Source: Antedon mediterranea (taxonomy: Eukaryota; Echinodermata; Crinoidea; Comatulida; Antedonidae). From it: DNA of 60,000 nt. Positions 1 to 12,222 of the stretch are shown here, piece after piece. The DNA is taken from positions 19,124,001 to 19,184,000 of the forward strand of contig NC_092671.1 of NCBI RefSeq assembly GCF_964355755.1. Direction: 5' to 3'. The stretch's first letter is position 1. Every line of letters starts with the position of its first letter. Both the position numbers and the translations under genes were made by a program. The notes below the pieces were generated by a model, which saw only the letters and a program-made list of their open reading frames with translations, made no database searches and was not told the origin of the DNA.

Positions 1-1674
1 CCTTTAACATGAGGATGTAGGGTACACTGCTGAATATGAAGGTGTGAAATATACCCTTTAACATGAGGATGTAGGGTACACTGCTGAATATGAAGGTGTG
101 AAATATACCCTTTAACATGAGGATGTAGGGTACACCGCTGAATATGAAGGTGTGAAATATACCCTTTAACATGAGGATGTAGGGTACACCACTGAATATG
201 AAGGTGTGAAATATACCCTTTAACATGAGGATGTAGGGTACACCACTGAATATGAAGGTGTAAGATATACCCTTTAACATGAGGATGTAGGGTACACTGC
301 TGAATATGAAGGTGTGAAATATACCCTTTAACATGAGGATGTAGGGTACACCACTGAATATGAAGGTGTGAAATATACCCTTTAACATGAGGATGTAGGG
401 TACACCACTGAATATGAAGGTGTGAAATATACCCTTTAACATGAGGATGTAGGGTACACCACTGAATATGAAGGTGTGAAATATACCCTTTAACATGAGG
501 ATGTAGGGTACACTGCTGAATATGAAGGTGTGAAATATACCCTTTAACATGAGGATGTAGGGTACACCGCTGAATATGAAGGTGTGAAATATACCCTTTA
601 ACATGAGGATGTAGGGTACACCACTGAATATGAAGGTGTAAAATATACCCTTTAACATGAGGATGTAGGGTACACCGCTGAATATGAAGGTGTAAGATAT
701 ACCCTTTAACATGAGGATGTAGGGTACACCACTGAATATGAAGGTGTAAGATATACCCTTTAACATGAGGATGTAGGGTACACCGCTGAATATGAAGGTG
801 TGAAATATACCCTTTAACATGAGGATGTAGGGTACACCACTGAATATGAAGGTGTGAAATATACCCTTTAACATGAGGATGTAGGGTACACCGCTGAATA
901 TGAAGGTGTGAAATATACCCTTTAACATGAGGATGTAGGGTACACCACTGAATATGAAGGTGTGAAATATACCCTTTAACATGAGGATGTAGGGTACACC
1001 ACTGAATATGAAGGTGTGAAATATACCCTTTAACATGAGGATGTAGGGTACACCGCTGAATATGAAGGTGTGAAATATACCCTTTAACATGAGGATGTAG
1101 GGTACACCACTGAATATGAAGGTGTAAAATATACCCTTTAACATGAGGATGTAGGGTACACCGCTGAATATGAAGGTGTAAGATATACCCTTTAACATGA
1201 GGATGTAGGGTACACCGCTGAATATGAAGGTGTGAAATATACCCTTTAACATGAGGATGTAGGGTACACTGCTGAATATGAAGGTGTGAAATATACCCTT
1301 TAACATGAGGATGTAGGGTACACCACTGAATATGAAGGTGTAAGATATACCCTTTAACATGAGGATGTAGGGTACACCGCTGAATATGAAGGTGTGAAAT
1401 ATACCCTTTAACATGAGGATGTAGGGTACACTGCTGAATATGAAGGTGTGAAATATACCCTTTAACATGAGGATGTAGGGTACACCGCTGAATATGAAGG
1501 TGTGAAATATACCCTTTAACATGAGGATGTAGGGTACACCGCTGAATATGAAGGTGTGAAATATACCCTTTAACATGAGGATGTAGGGTACACCGCTGAA
1601 TATGAAGGTGTGAAATATACCCTTTAACATGAGGATGTAGGGTACACCACTGAATATGAAGGTGTGAGATATAC
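1..1674. repeat. 54-bp tandem satellite, 31 copies
   Basis: A 54-bp unit beginning CCTTTAACATGAGGATGTAG repeats from the first base. Unit starts fall exactly at 1, 55, 109 and so on to 1621, so no insertion or deletion occurs in 31 copies. Nearly all variation sits at two places in the unit: ACTGC / ACCGC / ACCAC near base 26-30, and GTGAAAT / GTAAGAT / GTAAAAT near base 44-50. The array runs off the left edge, so its true length is unknown. Because 54 is divisible by three, one minus-strand frame is free of stops throughout, but it has no start codon and looks incidental. Confidence 0.97.
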
Positions 1675-2229
1675 ATGAGGATATGTAGGGTACACCACTG
1701 AACAATCATGAAGGGGAGAGATATATTCATTAACATGAGGATGTAGGGTACACCGCTTAACATGAGGGTATGTGTGAGATGCAACCTTTAATATGAGGAT
1801 ATGTAGGGTACACTGCTGAACAATCATGAAGGGGAGAGATAAACCCTTTAACAAGACGATATGTAGGGTACACCACTCAAAATGAGGATGTGTGTGAGAT
1901 GCACCCTTTACATGAAGATATGTAGGGTACACCGCTTAACATGAGGGTGTGTGTGAGATTTAACCTTCAATATGAGGATATGTAGGGTACACACCGCTGA
2001 ACATGAAGGTGTATGTAAGATGCACACTTTAACATGAGGATGTAGGGTACACCGCTTAACATGAGGATGTGTGTGGGATGCACCCTTTAACATGAGAATA
2101 TGAAGGGTACACAACTAAATATGAGGGTCTGAGATACACCCCTTAACATTAGGATATAGAGTACACCGCTGAACATGAGGATGTGGGATAGTCCTTTTAA
2201 CATGAGAATGTATAGTATATGGGTGTGTG
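1675..2229. repeat. Degenerate edge of the 54-bp satellite
   Basis: Recognisable but diverged units carry indels and substitutions. They alternate between a form with GAACAATCATGAAGGGGAG and a form with TTAACATGAGGGTGTGTGTG, so an older two-unit higher-order repeat seems to lie at the array boundary. Two minus-strand open frames in this stretch are repeat-derived and are not called as genes. Confidence 0.9.
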
Positions 2230-2268
2230 GTATTAAAATGGATCGTTCGCTCATACAGTATTCCTTAC

Positions 2269-2327
2269 CTCTTTTGATTTCGTATTTCCAATATCTTCTT
2301 TCGTGTTTAGTAGTTTTTCATTATTAC
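2269..2327 (-). CDS. Candidate internal exon, unrecognised
   Basis: Read on the minus strand, a pyrimidine-rich acceptor ending CATCTTTCAG precedes 59 bases that close on a consensus donor, AAGAG/GTAAGG. One frame is open: two bases finish a codon, then 19 codons rich in Asn, Lys and Glu. No family is recognised. The splice signals are good, but the segment is short and AT-rich, so chance is a real alternative. A gene here would have to carry the satellite in its next intron. Confidence 0.15.
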
Positions 2328-2488
2328 CTGAAAGATGTAATATAGAAAAATACAATTAAGATTCTCTATTTTAGGTGAGACTGTCACATAGAAGATTTTA
2401 TATGAAGACAACTTAATTAAGACCATATTCACATTTTTTGGTCCTGAGCCCAGCTCCAGCATTGGATCCAAATTTTATTTTTGGCCAG

Positions 2489-2623
2489 ATCCGGCATGTT
2501 TACACTTGCATTCCGAACATAATATGCCAAGATGTATTGATAAAGGTCTTTGGGAATTAAACAATACATTATTCAACTCTCCCAATTTCTCCACTGATCT
2601 CCCGAATATTAACAAAATCCCTG
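2489..2623 (+). CDS. Candidate internal exon, unrecognised
   Basis: An acceptor with a strong pyrimidine tract (TTTTATTTTTGGCCAG) opens a 135-base segment that ends at the donor CCCTG/GTAATT. The frame uses two bases to finish a codon, then 44 open codons, then one base. The peptide starts PACLHLHSEH and ends DLPNINKIP, with a mixed, protein-like composition. No domain is recognised, and no matching upstream or downstream exon was identified. Such a segment can arise by chance at this base composition. Confidence 0.22.
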
Positions 2624-2689
2624 GTAATTTTGATTTTAGATTTAAACATTTCTTAAATTCTGTTTTTATTTACATAATTACATTTGATT

Positions 2690-4085
2690 AGTTTTCACAC
2701 CTCTGGTAAACATTGAAATGCCGATTCTGTGAGGTACTTAGTGATCTGTTAAAAACTTGTCAAATCCATTAAAACTCATCAAATTCGTTAACAATATGTG
2801 AACCTCTCAACACTTGGAAGTTAGCACATCTGTGAATGTGCTGTGGGTATGTTTTTAGCTTTTACCTTAGTTGGTATTTTTACAATAATTACATATATTT
2901 ACTTGTTTACTTGTTCCCTCATAGTCATAGTCATATGAATAGAGGGAAATTGAGGCGAAGCATATTGCTTATAAGCCCCTCGTGATTATCATGTCATATT
3001 ATACAAACAGTGTAAACTTTATGGGATGGTTTACCCAAGCCTCATTTTTAAACAAATTTAAAGAACTAGCTGAAACAAATTAGTCAGAAAGACCATTCCA
3101 CAAAAGTACAACTGTAAACGAAAAAGCATTTTTCAAGTTTAACTTTGCTCAATGGAACTTTAATTTATAAATACCTATGTCCACGGGTCCTTAAATCGAC
3201 ATCTATTGAAAAAAAAAATCACTTGAAACAGACTCCATACCATTTATAATTTGAAAAACTTGAATCATGTCAGCTCTATGGCGTCTATTAATTAAAGTTG
3301 GTAAATCTCTTTAGAGATTTACAGTAACCTCTAATTTTAATTATAACCTCTTATAACAGTAAAATGGAAGTGAGCCCTCTATTGTCCAACATGGTCGCAT
3401 TCAGTGTGTTACTTGTATAGCGTATTCAATATATAATTTAATTTAACTGGGCACCACATTCTCGCGAGTCGCCACTAAATTAAAAAGTTAATATTAAATC
3501 ATGATTGTTCAATATTGTTTCATTAAAATTAAAATTTCATGATAAAATATCCCATCTCTAATAACCTATTGTTTTACTCTTGTTAAATCAAAAGAGATTG
3601 CTATGAAATCCAATATGTTAACTTATTATTATTATTGGTATATTTTCATACCAAATATTTTTTATTGGTAAGAAAATCTAAATCATATATGTAGTTCAGA
3701 AGCAAACAAACATTTATTGCTATTAACCAAATTGGGAGGCATCTACATGAAGAATCTATTCAATATTAATTTTGACAATATAGATTTTAAGTAAAACTTT
3801 TTAATCTAGTTTTGCTTTGATAAGAACAATAATAATTTGCAAAGTAATATGGAGCAAAAATACACATTAGCACAAACAGTCCTTTAGTCTGCTCTGATGC
3901 ACTTAATTGTGCATTTATGTGTCTGTTAGCATTCAGCGGTAACTACAAATATGAACAATAATAATTAACACACAATATTAGAATCTCGTATTACATAAAA
4001 TGCCAGTTCACAAAGTCAATTCAGCTAAAAATATTTAAGATTATAAACAACATGTTAATGTGATATGGGAATCCTAGTGGGCAGA
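2690..4085. other. AT-rich stretch without a supported gene
   Basis: The sequence is low in GC with many short A and T runs. Nothing beyond isolated splice-like motifs is visible. A possible polyadenylation hexamer for the segment ending at 4086 lies on the minus strand at about 3712-3717 (AATAAA), followed by a GT-rich stretch. Confidence 0.5.
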
Positions 4086-4233
4086 CTACGTTGAATCGTC
4101 GTCGCTGGTGTAAATGCTGATCAGATTACCAGAAGAGACAATAATCGAGTCACGTGCCAGCCAGACGCCACTGTTAATTTCACCAATCAGTTGAACAGGA
4201 AACCTCACAAACCTAGTGCGAATTTCAGTAGCT
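4086..4233 (-). CDS. Candidate terminal exon, beta-propeller-like sequence
   Basis: A GC-richer patch reads on the minus strand as 48 codons and a stop (TAG at 4088-4086). The alternating hydrophobic pattern of SGVWLARDSIIVSSGNLISI resembles a beta-propeller blade, but no WD or Kelch signature is complete. The acceptor before it (AAAACTAAG) has a weak pyrimidine tract, and the plus strand also holds an open frame here. A polyadenylation hexamer is possible near 3715. The call rests on composition rather than on homology. Confidence 0.22.
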
Positions 4234-5407
4234 CTTAGTTTTTAATATACAAACTCAATGATGTTCCCAAGTTTTATAAAGTTCTTTGAATTCAAATAGG
4301 TAAATGCATAAACTATATATTTATATGCGTTTCTGCCTTAAAGTATGCCATATAACTAATACAGTAAATACAAAGAAGTACTAAGTAAATATATTAACTA
4401 TATACGGTAATTATATGTATTTATCCCTTAAAAAATATATGTAAAACATTCAGAAAAAATTTGCGTACTAAATTCTAAATTAAATTTAAATGGGAAGGAA
4501 AATAAGAACCTAATTACAATGACTGCAATGTTTATTCTATTACTTTATAAGAATGACAACAAATGTTGTCTTCTATGCAATCAAAACCAAACTATTGTAT
4601 TACTATAAAATACATTTTGATTTCAATAATAAATAAATCATTAAAATTGGTTCTTCAAATTAATATTGACATTTTTTAAGAAGGAAGGAATATTTTTCCA
4701 ATTTACCCTTGTATTATGCAATCTTAATTGATCATTTCCTTGAAAGTTGTACACTTTACAAAGTCCAAATAAAATTGTTTGTCTCCTTTAATGTTCAGAT
4801 CTGTGATTAAAGGAATTTGGAATGTAGAGGGCAGCATTCAAAACATTTGTAAGATTGTAGAACAGTATTTCGGCTAAAAAGTGAATGATTGGATGTCTTT
4901 AATCATCAAGAGTTCATCTTATTTTACCTCTATCCTTTCACTTTCTACGCAATGGTACATCCTGTGATTCTAAAAATAGAATTCTAAACCACATCATGTA
5001 CTGTCAAATAATATATTTATTTTCAGAAATACAGTAATTTATTTATCCTACTAAATTTGTTCAAATTTCAAAATTCAATGAATGCCAATATAAAAGTTAA
5101 ATTATTACTACTGGAGCGCAATTATTAATAGCAACAACGACTAATATAAAGACACACTTATTTTAACTAATTAGTATAGTATGTCAATTTTTGAAAAAAG
5201 CAATTATTTGTAAAACCATAATCTCTATTTTCTTTCATGATAACAAATCCCATTGTCTTGTATTTGGCAAAATAATATATTTATCTTTTGCAAATATATA
5301 TATATCTTGAAACAAAAAAACATTAAAATATGTATGTCAGTTTGAAAGTACATACATGTAAAGTTTCAAATCAATAAATATAAACAGAATGTATATTAAA
5401 TTGTAAA

Positions 5408-5644
5408 TTAGGAGCATATTTTGTGCAATGGGAGAGCCAACAACAAGCCATAAAAACACAGCAGGAAGCAGTTAACAACATCAACACAAGTTGCAAAACC
5501 AGGAAACATCTGCGAAACTTGTTGCTTTAACAAAGCAGTTTTTATAAGCAAATCTCGATGGACAAAGTATACCATACCAATATGCCACATGTAGTTTACT
5601 GTGCTGAAATCTAGTTGTCGTTCTCTCATCAACATTACACACAT
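5408..5644 (-). CDS. Candidate terminal exon or ORF with a hydrophobic tail
   Basis: On the minus strand a T-rich acceptor (ATATTTTTGTTTAG) is followed at once by ATG and 78 open codons, ending in TAA. The C-terminal third is hydrophobic (VVNCFLLCFYGLLLALPL) and could span a membrane. The string VHRDL occurs but lacks the rest of a protein-kinase catalytic loop. No family is recognised. It could also be an open stretch in AT-rich DNA. Confidence 0.18.
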   Translation of the reverse strand: MCVMLMRERQLDFSTVNYMWHIGMVYFVHRDLLIKTALLKQQVSQMFPGFATCVDVVNCFLLCFYGLLLALPLHKICS

Positions 5645-5649
5645 CTAAA

Positions 5650-7190
5650 CAAAAATATTTTGTTTTTAATGATGTGAGTAGAAAACAGAAGAAGGAAACC
5701 GGTATAATACCATATGAAATCAATAAAACTATATGATTCAATTGCAGTTGTTATTGTAACGAATTTAATAAACAAACCTATTTTGTAAATGAATTGAATA
5801 AAGAACTATTGTAAAGCTTTGTATAAATTTAAATGATATTTTACAAAGACAAGATAAGATAATTCTTAATACCAATGAATTTGAAAATAAATTTCGAACA
5901 ACTTAACGCTTTAAATGTCAATTAGATAAAAAATTCATTTAAAGACACCGTCATATGTTGCTGTTAAACTCCCGTGTGAAAAAGTAAATGGGTTAAAAAA
6001 AACTTGGGAGCTTAATGCCACGGTTATTTTAATCATTTAAAACTGTAGAGTTGATATGAGCGATGTGTGATCTGTACTGCAGGAGGCTTTAGTCTAGGCA
6101 AACGGACGTCAAACGTACAGATGTAGAATAAGATACATTGTCTCAGGTGTAGTTATCACGTTCTCACTCCAAGTCAATCAGTTTATTGATCAATATGTCT
6201 CCAGAAATCTTTACGCTCTTCCTTCTCCACCTTCAATTGACGCTGACCAATATCCTGCGTAGTCTGTCGTCTCTAGGACGCGCAAGGGATCTCAGGGGCT
6301 TTCTGGAATAACTGAATCCGTCTTTGTTTTGCCAGCATCAATTTAATTCATGATTTTGTATTTCTTGTGAATATTGCCTATGACAATGCTGATTAACATT
6401 AGAAAAACAATCATTTAATAAGTTGTAATAGGAAACAGAATCAATTCATATCAATAGCATGTGAACCATGATTTACACTTCCCACAATAAACCCTAAAAT
6501 CATATGCTTATCAGAATTGCAATAGATGTTTTTATTTTGCCAATAAAACGCAATTATTATTTTTTTATTTTACCACCGTCATTTGACATGAACATGGATT
6601 TAATTTACAGGAGGGTCAACTTAATTTAAATGTACCAGGTGTTCCAGGTCCTACTTGCAGTGTTTAATTGTTTTAGGGTATGTTCAGACTCACGGCGTTA
6701 AGGGAGCGTTATGTAAGTGGCCTACATATTTTTGTGTCTGAACTAGTCCGCGGATCAGCGTTAGGGAGCTGTTATGCCGCACCCGTGTGCTGTTAATAAC
6801 TGTAGCAGGAGAGGGTAGATTCAATTAAACGCTAATCCAGTGATGCATCAGTGATTTTAATCTTAACCAATGACCATTGTTAACAGGCCAACAGCATACC
6901 TGTACAACGAGATAGCTAAACATCAAACTATCAGGTTTTCAATTTTAAAGAACTGTACAGTTGGCATCAGCTATATGATATTTTCATAAATTAAATACAG
7001 ATAATTGTTCGTGTAATTATGTTTGAAATTCTGCAAGTAGTAACAACAAATTAGTATATAAAGTAACAGTATATAAATAAAAATTTAAAAAACAACTTTA
7101 CAATGTAAACTGTAATGCATTTGTCATGAATGTATGCATGATCAGAGTGTTTTTAAGGCAAGACATTGCAATGTTGATCGCTGTGTCTGT
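5650..7190. other. AT-rich stretch with a GC-richer patch near 6.05-6.31 kb
   Basis: Mostly AT-rich. Around 6050-6310 the base composition rises and includes a 38-codon plus-strand frame (6195-6311) whose hydrophobic start resembles a leader. It is too short to support. At 6680-6740 the motifs GTTCAGAC and GTCTGAAC form a small inverted pair around a GC-rich core, possibly the end of a decayed transposon. Confidence 0.35.
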
Positions 7191-7192
7191 AT

Positions 7193-7440
7193 CTTGTGAT
7201 GTATAGGAGTTACAGGTACCTCTTGTTATGTATAGGAGTTACAGATGCCACTTGTGGTGTATAGAGATTCCAGTGCCACTTGTGGTGCAAGGATTTCAGG
7301 TGTATGGGTTTCATGTATCACTCTTGCCATTTGCAGTGTATGGGAGTTGTACAGTAGGTGCCATTTGCGGTATATGGTATATTGTTTATTGTAGATGTGT
7401 TATATGGGTTCAATGATGTTTCACTGTGTTACAGATGCTT
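7193..7440. repeat. Degenerate 28-29-bp minisatellite
   Basis: Three fairly regular units start at 7193, 7222 and 7251, each beginning CTTGTGRTGTATAG and containing GAGTTACAG or close variants. Further right, to about 7440, the unit persists only as fragments (TTGCAGTGTATGGGAGTT, GTGTTACAGATGC). An open plus-strand frame across it is repeat-derived. Confidence 0.7.
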
Positions 7441-8462
7441 AGACAGTCTCTCGTTTGTGATAAAAATTAATTAATATCAACTAGTAGTATGATAGGCAAT
7501 TGCACAACTCGGTGACAGTGATTAAAATAGTAGTATGGGTCCAAACATTTGAGAGAAATATTAAATGGTCTTAAAATATGACTAGGCATTGATATGCACA
7601 AGCAATACAAAGACAAAGCTAAACAGGGGCTAGTAGGGTTATCCTCAATCATCACGTTCCACAAAATTAAAATGACAATTTTATTTAATATAACATAAAG
7701 CATAGAGTTTTGACTGGATATTGAATCCAGGATCCAGAGGGTAAATGAACAACATCTTTTAAGCGTAATCTAAGTTAGTACAAAGTCACTACTGATTAAG
7801 TCAAGACACAGACTAGGCTGATGGACAGAGTGTTCGACTCTAGATGACACCCCTACTTCATATAGGAATAAATAGTTCTAAAATAGTTAATATTTCCAAC
7901 ATCTATGTGTACCCAAGGGGAAATGGGAATTAATACATAAGACATGGCAATTGGTTAGTATATTTGTTCACACGTCACATGATTTTGTAGAAAATAAATG
8001 TGGATCAAAGCGATAACACTACTGCTACGTGTCAAATATTTCAGCCAATATAGACGTGTGTACAATGCAATTTACTGTTTCAGAGGCAGCATGATTCCAC
8101 TTTACAATGTTTTTCAACATAACTGTGCAAAAATACATCATAGTTATGAAATAAGACAAATTAAGATAAAGGCAATATCAAATCAAGTTAAGATTTTTAA
8201 TTCTAAAAAGGAAATTTAAGGTCTGCTGGAAGAAGGGTTTCTTTTCCAAATGAAGAGGAAGGCTTCGTTTCGAAATATATGCTATGGATTTTGTAAATTG
8301 CTACTACAATAATATGATTTTTTAGCATATTCCCTGCCAATTTTACATATTTGCCATTGGAAATAGACAAGAAGAAAATATTCATTTGATTCAATTTATT
8401 GAAAAAAAATTGTAAAATAAATATACGAGGCTTGGTTGTTGAGATAATTAAGGGTTGTATAG

Positions 8463-8648
8463 GTCATTAATATATTGCTATACCCCACAGAGGGGGCTTC
8501 TCTTCAAGATGGGCTCCTTTTCAATGGCTTCTTTTCAAGCTTTTATGAGGTACTGTATTACGAAAGTATATAAGAAAGTACTATCGTAAAAGCTTGAAAA
8601 GAAGCCCATCTTGAAGCCCCTCTGTGGTTATAGCAATATATTAATGAC
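8463..8648. repeat. 186-bp inverted repeat (foldback MITE or hairpin locus)
   Basis: The left end GTCATTAATATATTGCTATA is matched by its reverse complement at the right end. The arms continue inward through CCACAGAGGGGGCTTC, AAGATGGGCT and TTCTTTTCAAGCTTTTA. The left arm carries about 27 extra bases, apparently a duplication of the CTTTTCAA segment. The loop is about 45 bp. Transcribed, it would give a long near-perfect hairpin. It has the form of a short foldback element; a precursor of small RNAs is possible but unproven. Confidence 0.75.
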
Positions 8649-9064
8649 TTACACATTAAATTTAATTAACGTACACAATTAAATAAAAATTTAATGATTA
8701 ATATAAGAGATGATGATGACAATAATGATTTATGATAATAAACTGATTAATGAATAGACGATATTATATTGACTATGGAAATCCTTTTGCAATTAAATTA
8801 ATCCAACATAAATTCTCTAAAATATATTATTTACTATCTGCATATATTCTAATCTCTCAACACCAGTTCCACATAATCATAAATTAATATACAATAATTC
8901 TAATATTTTGTATTTAATTATAACCAACATAAAAGGTATGTTTCCAATAAATTCAAGGTGGGAAGTAGTGTTATCAGTCAGCAAGCAGTGAGTGTGTACT
9001 AAGATTAGGAGCCGGTCAGTCTACCCCTCCCATACTGTGCTGCAGCCAGCCACAAGATGGGAGC

Positions 9065-9463
9065 TTGTTAGTGACTGACAACTTGCAATTGGTACAAGAT
9101 TACAAATCCATTATAGACCAATCAGCACAGGGTGTTGCTGCACAATTACCGCATAAAGTCCCATATTTTAACACTTCTCAAAATCTATTTTTGCAGTTAA
9201 GAGAGATGAAAATCATAGTTTTGATATCAAGCGATGAAACAAATGAGTATGAATATGGATATTTGTCTGGATTTCAGGCAGCTCAGAAGTTATTAAATTG
9301 GATATACCCGATACAGAGTATTGATTGTATAGACCTACTTATTATCTACTATAAAAAAAAAGTGATAATCAATAAACACAATGCACTTTTTAAAACTTCT
9401 AGTCTTTATATCGTAGTTAGGAATAGAAAGTTCCTAAACATGCAACATGTATCATCACATTAA
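9065..9463 (+). other. Open frame with a faint flavin-oxidase-like motif
   Basis: The frame runs 132 codons from a TTG; no ATG supports the start. Its middle (about residues 51-78) reads IIVLISSDETNEYEYGYLSG followed by FQAAQKLL. A beta strand, an ET-rich turn, GYxSG and then a small-residue helix recall the C-terminal FAD-binding strand and turn of flavin amine oxidases. An acceptor-like TTTTTGCAG precedes that block at 9197. The resemblance is short and the flanks look non-coding, so this is at best a relic exon. Confidence 0.1.
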
Positions 9464-9538
9464 AAAATATACAGTATCTTTATCATGAGGAAATTAAAAT
9501 CAGGGTACAATAATACAGTACAACAATCACAACTCTAT

Positions 9539-10258
9539 GGGCATGTTTCTGCTGCCAAATAAATATCATGTATAAACGGTATATTTTGGTGCTCGCAAAA
9601 ATATACCGTATAAAATATACCTTATTTTTCCCCCAATAAATTTGTAAATAAAATATGGTTATGTATAAATTTATACGATATTTTGTACCCTTTTCTGCTG
9701 ACAATAAACAAGGCCATATACTGTACTGCAGTCGCGTGCTCAAATTTGAGTTAGTGTTTACTGACCGACCGACATAGTGAGCTGTAGAGTCGCGTTGCAC
9801 GTGATTATCACGCGACTAAAAATATCGTTTGTTTTGATTTTCTGTAAGATTTTTACACATGGATAGTCAGTCTGTAGTCAACGAAACGAACAATATCACA
9901 ACATTTGCAATTAATCTTTTGGGGAAACAAAGATTTCGGGAAAATTAAAAGGGAACAAACATGACAGCCAGATTTAGAAAGATAATTTTGCAAAAATTAA
10001 AGGAGAGTACAGGGTGCGGACTTGTCATTGAAACAAGTCAATACAAAATAGACGGTGAGAGCAGACGCTACAACATCACCAAAGAAAACCAATTCTAATT
10101 CAGGCAAGGAAGAAATAACTCGAAAGGCAGGTTGGGTAAAAAAGATAATTTTAACATGACCACCCAAGATAGTACTTCTAGCAACATGGTATTCAAAATA
10201 TGGTATAAAATATAGCGTTTTTTATACCGTATTTTGAGGATATGCAGCAGAAACAGGT
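9539..10258. mobile_element. Non-autonomous DNA element with TTTCTGCTGC termini
   Basis: The left end GGGCATGTTTCTGCTGCC is mirrored at the right by GCAGCAGAAACAGG. Just inside both ends lie AT-rich palindromic strings built on GGTATATTTT and TATACCGTAT. No transposase frame is present. The termini match those of the element at 19352-20824. A SINE-like fragment (9706-9830) sits within it. The outermost bases have drifted, so exact ends and target duplication are uncertain. Confidence 0.55.
9706..9830 (+). repeat. Dispersed SINE-like fragment (GAGCTGTAGAGTCGCG type)
   Basis: The order of motifs CAAGGCCATATACTG, CAGTCGCGTGCT, ACTGACCGACCGACAT, GAGCTGTAGAGTCGCG and ACGTGATTATCACGCG is shared with a second copy at 40529-40690. 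The copies differ in the number of ACCGACC-type units. No RNA polymerase III boxes were confirmed, so 'SINE-like' refers only to its dispersed, short form. Confidence 0.6.
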
Positions 10259-10259
10259 A

Positions 10260-12220
10260 TAAAATAGAGAATCTTAAAAAGTTATAACATTTTTAAGATA
10301 AGATAATATAAAATGTATTTAACAAATTTATATGAATTCTTTTTATACGGTAAAATGGTGGCCATGAGGCAACATTTCACAGTCCTGATTAAGATCATTG
10401 TTTAACTTTGTTTACTAATAATACTATATATTCCTATGCAATCAGCTACATGTTGGGCATGTAGTTCTACTTCTGATAGAATAGTTATTTCATCAGAATA
10501 CATAAATTGCAACAACAAAAAACACTCTTCTTTTAAAAAGAATAAGTAATACATGTTTCTTATGTGTTCTACACAAATCAGTACTATAAGAACTTTCTTT
10601 TTCCATAAATAGTCCCTGGGAATTTCTTAGACATTTTAAATACAGGCAAGTCCTGCCCATTACAATAAAAAAAAAATGATACCAAGTTCTCTGAAAATAC
10701 AATTATTTCTTGGTTAAGTAAATTAAACACATCTAGAATAGTTGTTTAAATGTTGAGAGATCCAACAGATATGAAAACACAACACAAAGAAGTGATAAGA
10801 TTTGTATTAAAATGTAGATCTTGGAAAGAAGTCATGAATTCTACTACAAATAGAAATGCGCTATTAGTATTTTAATATAGTATTTATTTTTGCAGGTAGT
10901 AGGGCGTATATTTGGGGAAAAAATCGCCCATGGCATGTATTTGAGGGGCGCTTATTCCAAAAGATGTTGTATGGGGAGGGGGGTGGTTGTGTCTATTCGA
11001 CGGGGGAGTTTATTCAAAGTGGGGCATTTGTTTGAATAAATACTGTACTGAAAAACCTACACAAAAAAATAATTAAGCCTAATAATTACTTTTGATTAGG
11101 AAAATAATGAATTCCTAATTGTAAAATAAGTAATTGATACTATGTGTTAACAGCTTGGAACAATCAGCTATAAAGCACAAAATATTCATTGTCAATAAAG
11201 TACTGTAACTGTGTAAATCAGATTTGAGGTATTACAAGAAAGTAAGTAGAGTAGGTAAAAAGGAATGAGAGTATTTAATAGTACACATGTTTACAGGGAA
11301 AATGGACAATAGGGCTAGGGAAAAGAAGTTGAAAAGCAATTTGTAGCAATTTCAACAGCTGTCAAATCCAAAATCAGAAACATTAATCTTAAGGTACCTT
11401 ATTCCTACTATATTACGCCACCATGCATTAGGCCTAGGTATTTATCACAACTCCAAAGTTGTGAAGCCATCTGCTAGACGGCCGACTTCTGCTGACTTGG
11501 ACAATTTGTAGGCTCTCCCAAGGGTGATTACGCCTGGAGCCAGTATAGTAAGACTGGAGCCGTAAAGACTACCGTGCTAAGCGACAGTGAATTTTGCACG
11601 CCATATACCACACAGGTGTAGGAAATGGCCAATAAAGTGACAAAATCTAATCAACGAAAGAGCATTCATATATTTTCATGATTGTATATGTATAGTTTTA
11701 TTACAATCATAATTACTGATGATTTATTTGAACAAAGAACGTTTTAGATTTTCAATTGAATTGGCTATAAGTGAAATCATAATTTTGTTTTTCTTTTGTC
11801 GTGTGTATGCAATAAATCTGAAATTGTTATGGAATATCATAAATTTTATATCATTTTCTCTTTACTTGTAATCTTTAAATTGTGATCAGATTTTCACTAT
11901 ATTAGGCAATACATTTTTATGGCTTTTATAAAATTATCAATTTGCTTTTAATTTATGAAATCAATTTTTATGTTACAGGTGTAGATTTATGTAATGCTTT
12001 GGATATAATTATGTGATTTGACTGAACCCAATATTAACAGGGCATCTTTGGGACCTACCAACCTTTGGAATCCTTTAATAAGGGTGTCCCGTAGTATCGA
12101 AACAATTAATCCCCTTGTTCATTTTACAGTAAAATGTTCCCTTATAGGTGTATACACAGATTTCTATAGTATATTATATAACAAATCTTTCCAGGTATTA
12201 CGCAATGATGTAATTTTACT
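10260..12220. other. AT-rich stretch; GC-richer patch at 11.44-11.64 kb
   Basis: Nothing gene-like is supported in most of it. The patch around 11440-11640 has open frames on both strands. On the minus strand, an acceptor CTTTCGTTGATTAG leads into 38 open codons (start DFVTLLAISY) that look membrane-like. The evidence is too even between strands to call a gene. Confidence 0.35.
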
Positions 12221-12222
12221 AA

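Noticed and set aside
1-1674. An 18-codon stop-free repeat frame on the minus strand through the whole satellite
   Set aside because: The period is a multiple of three, so one open frame out of six is expected. There is no ATG, no splice signal, and variation is not biased to synonymous sites.
1-2229. CRISPR-like appearance of the left array
   Set aside because: There are no unique spacers between repeats; the units are directly adjacent and the genome is eukaryotic.
5408-5644. Protein-kinase catalytic loop (VHRDL)
   Set aside because: The Lys/Ala-x-x-Asn residues and the DFG segment that must follow are absent, and no kinase subdomain is seen nearby.
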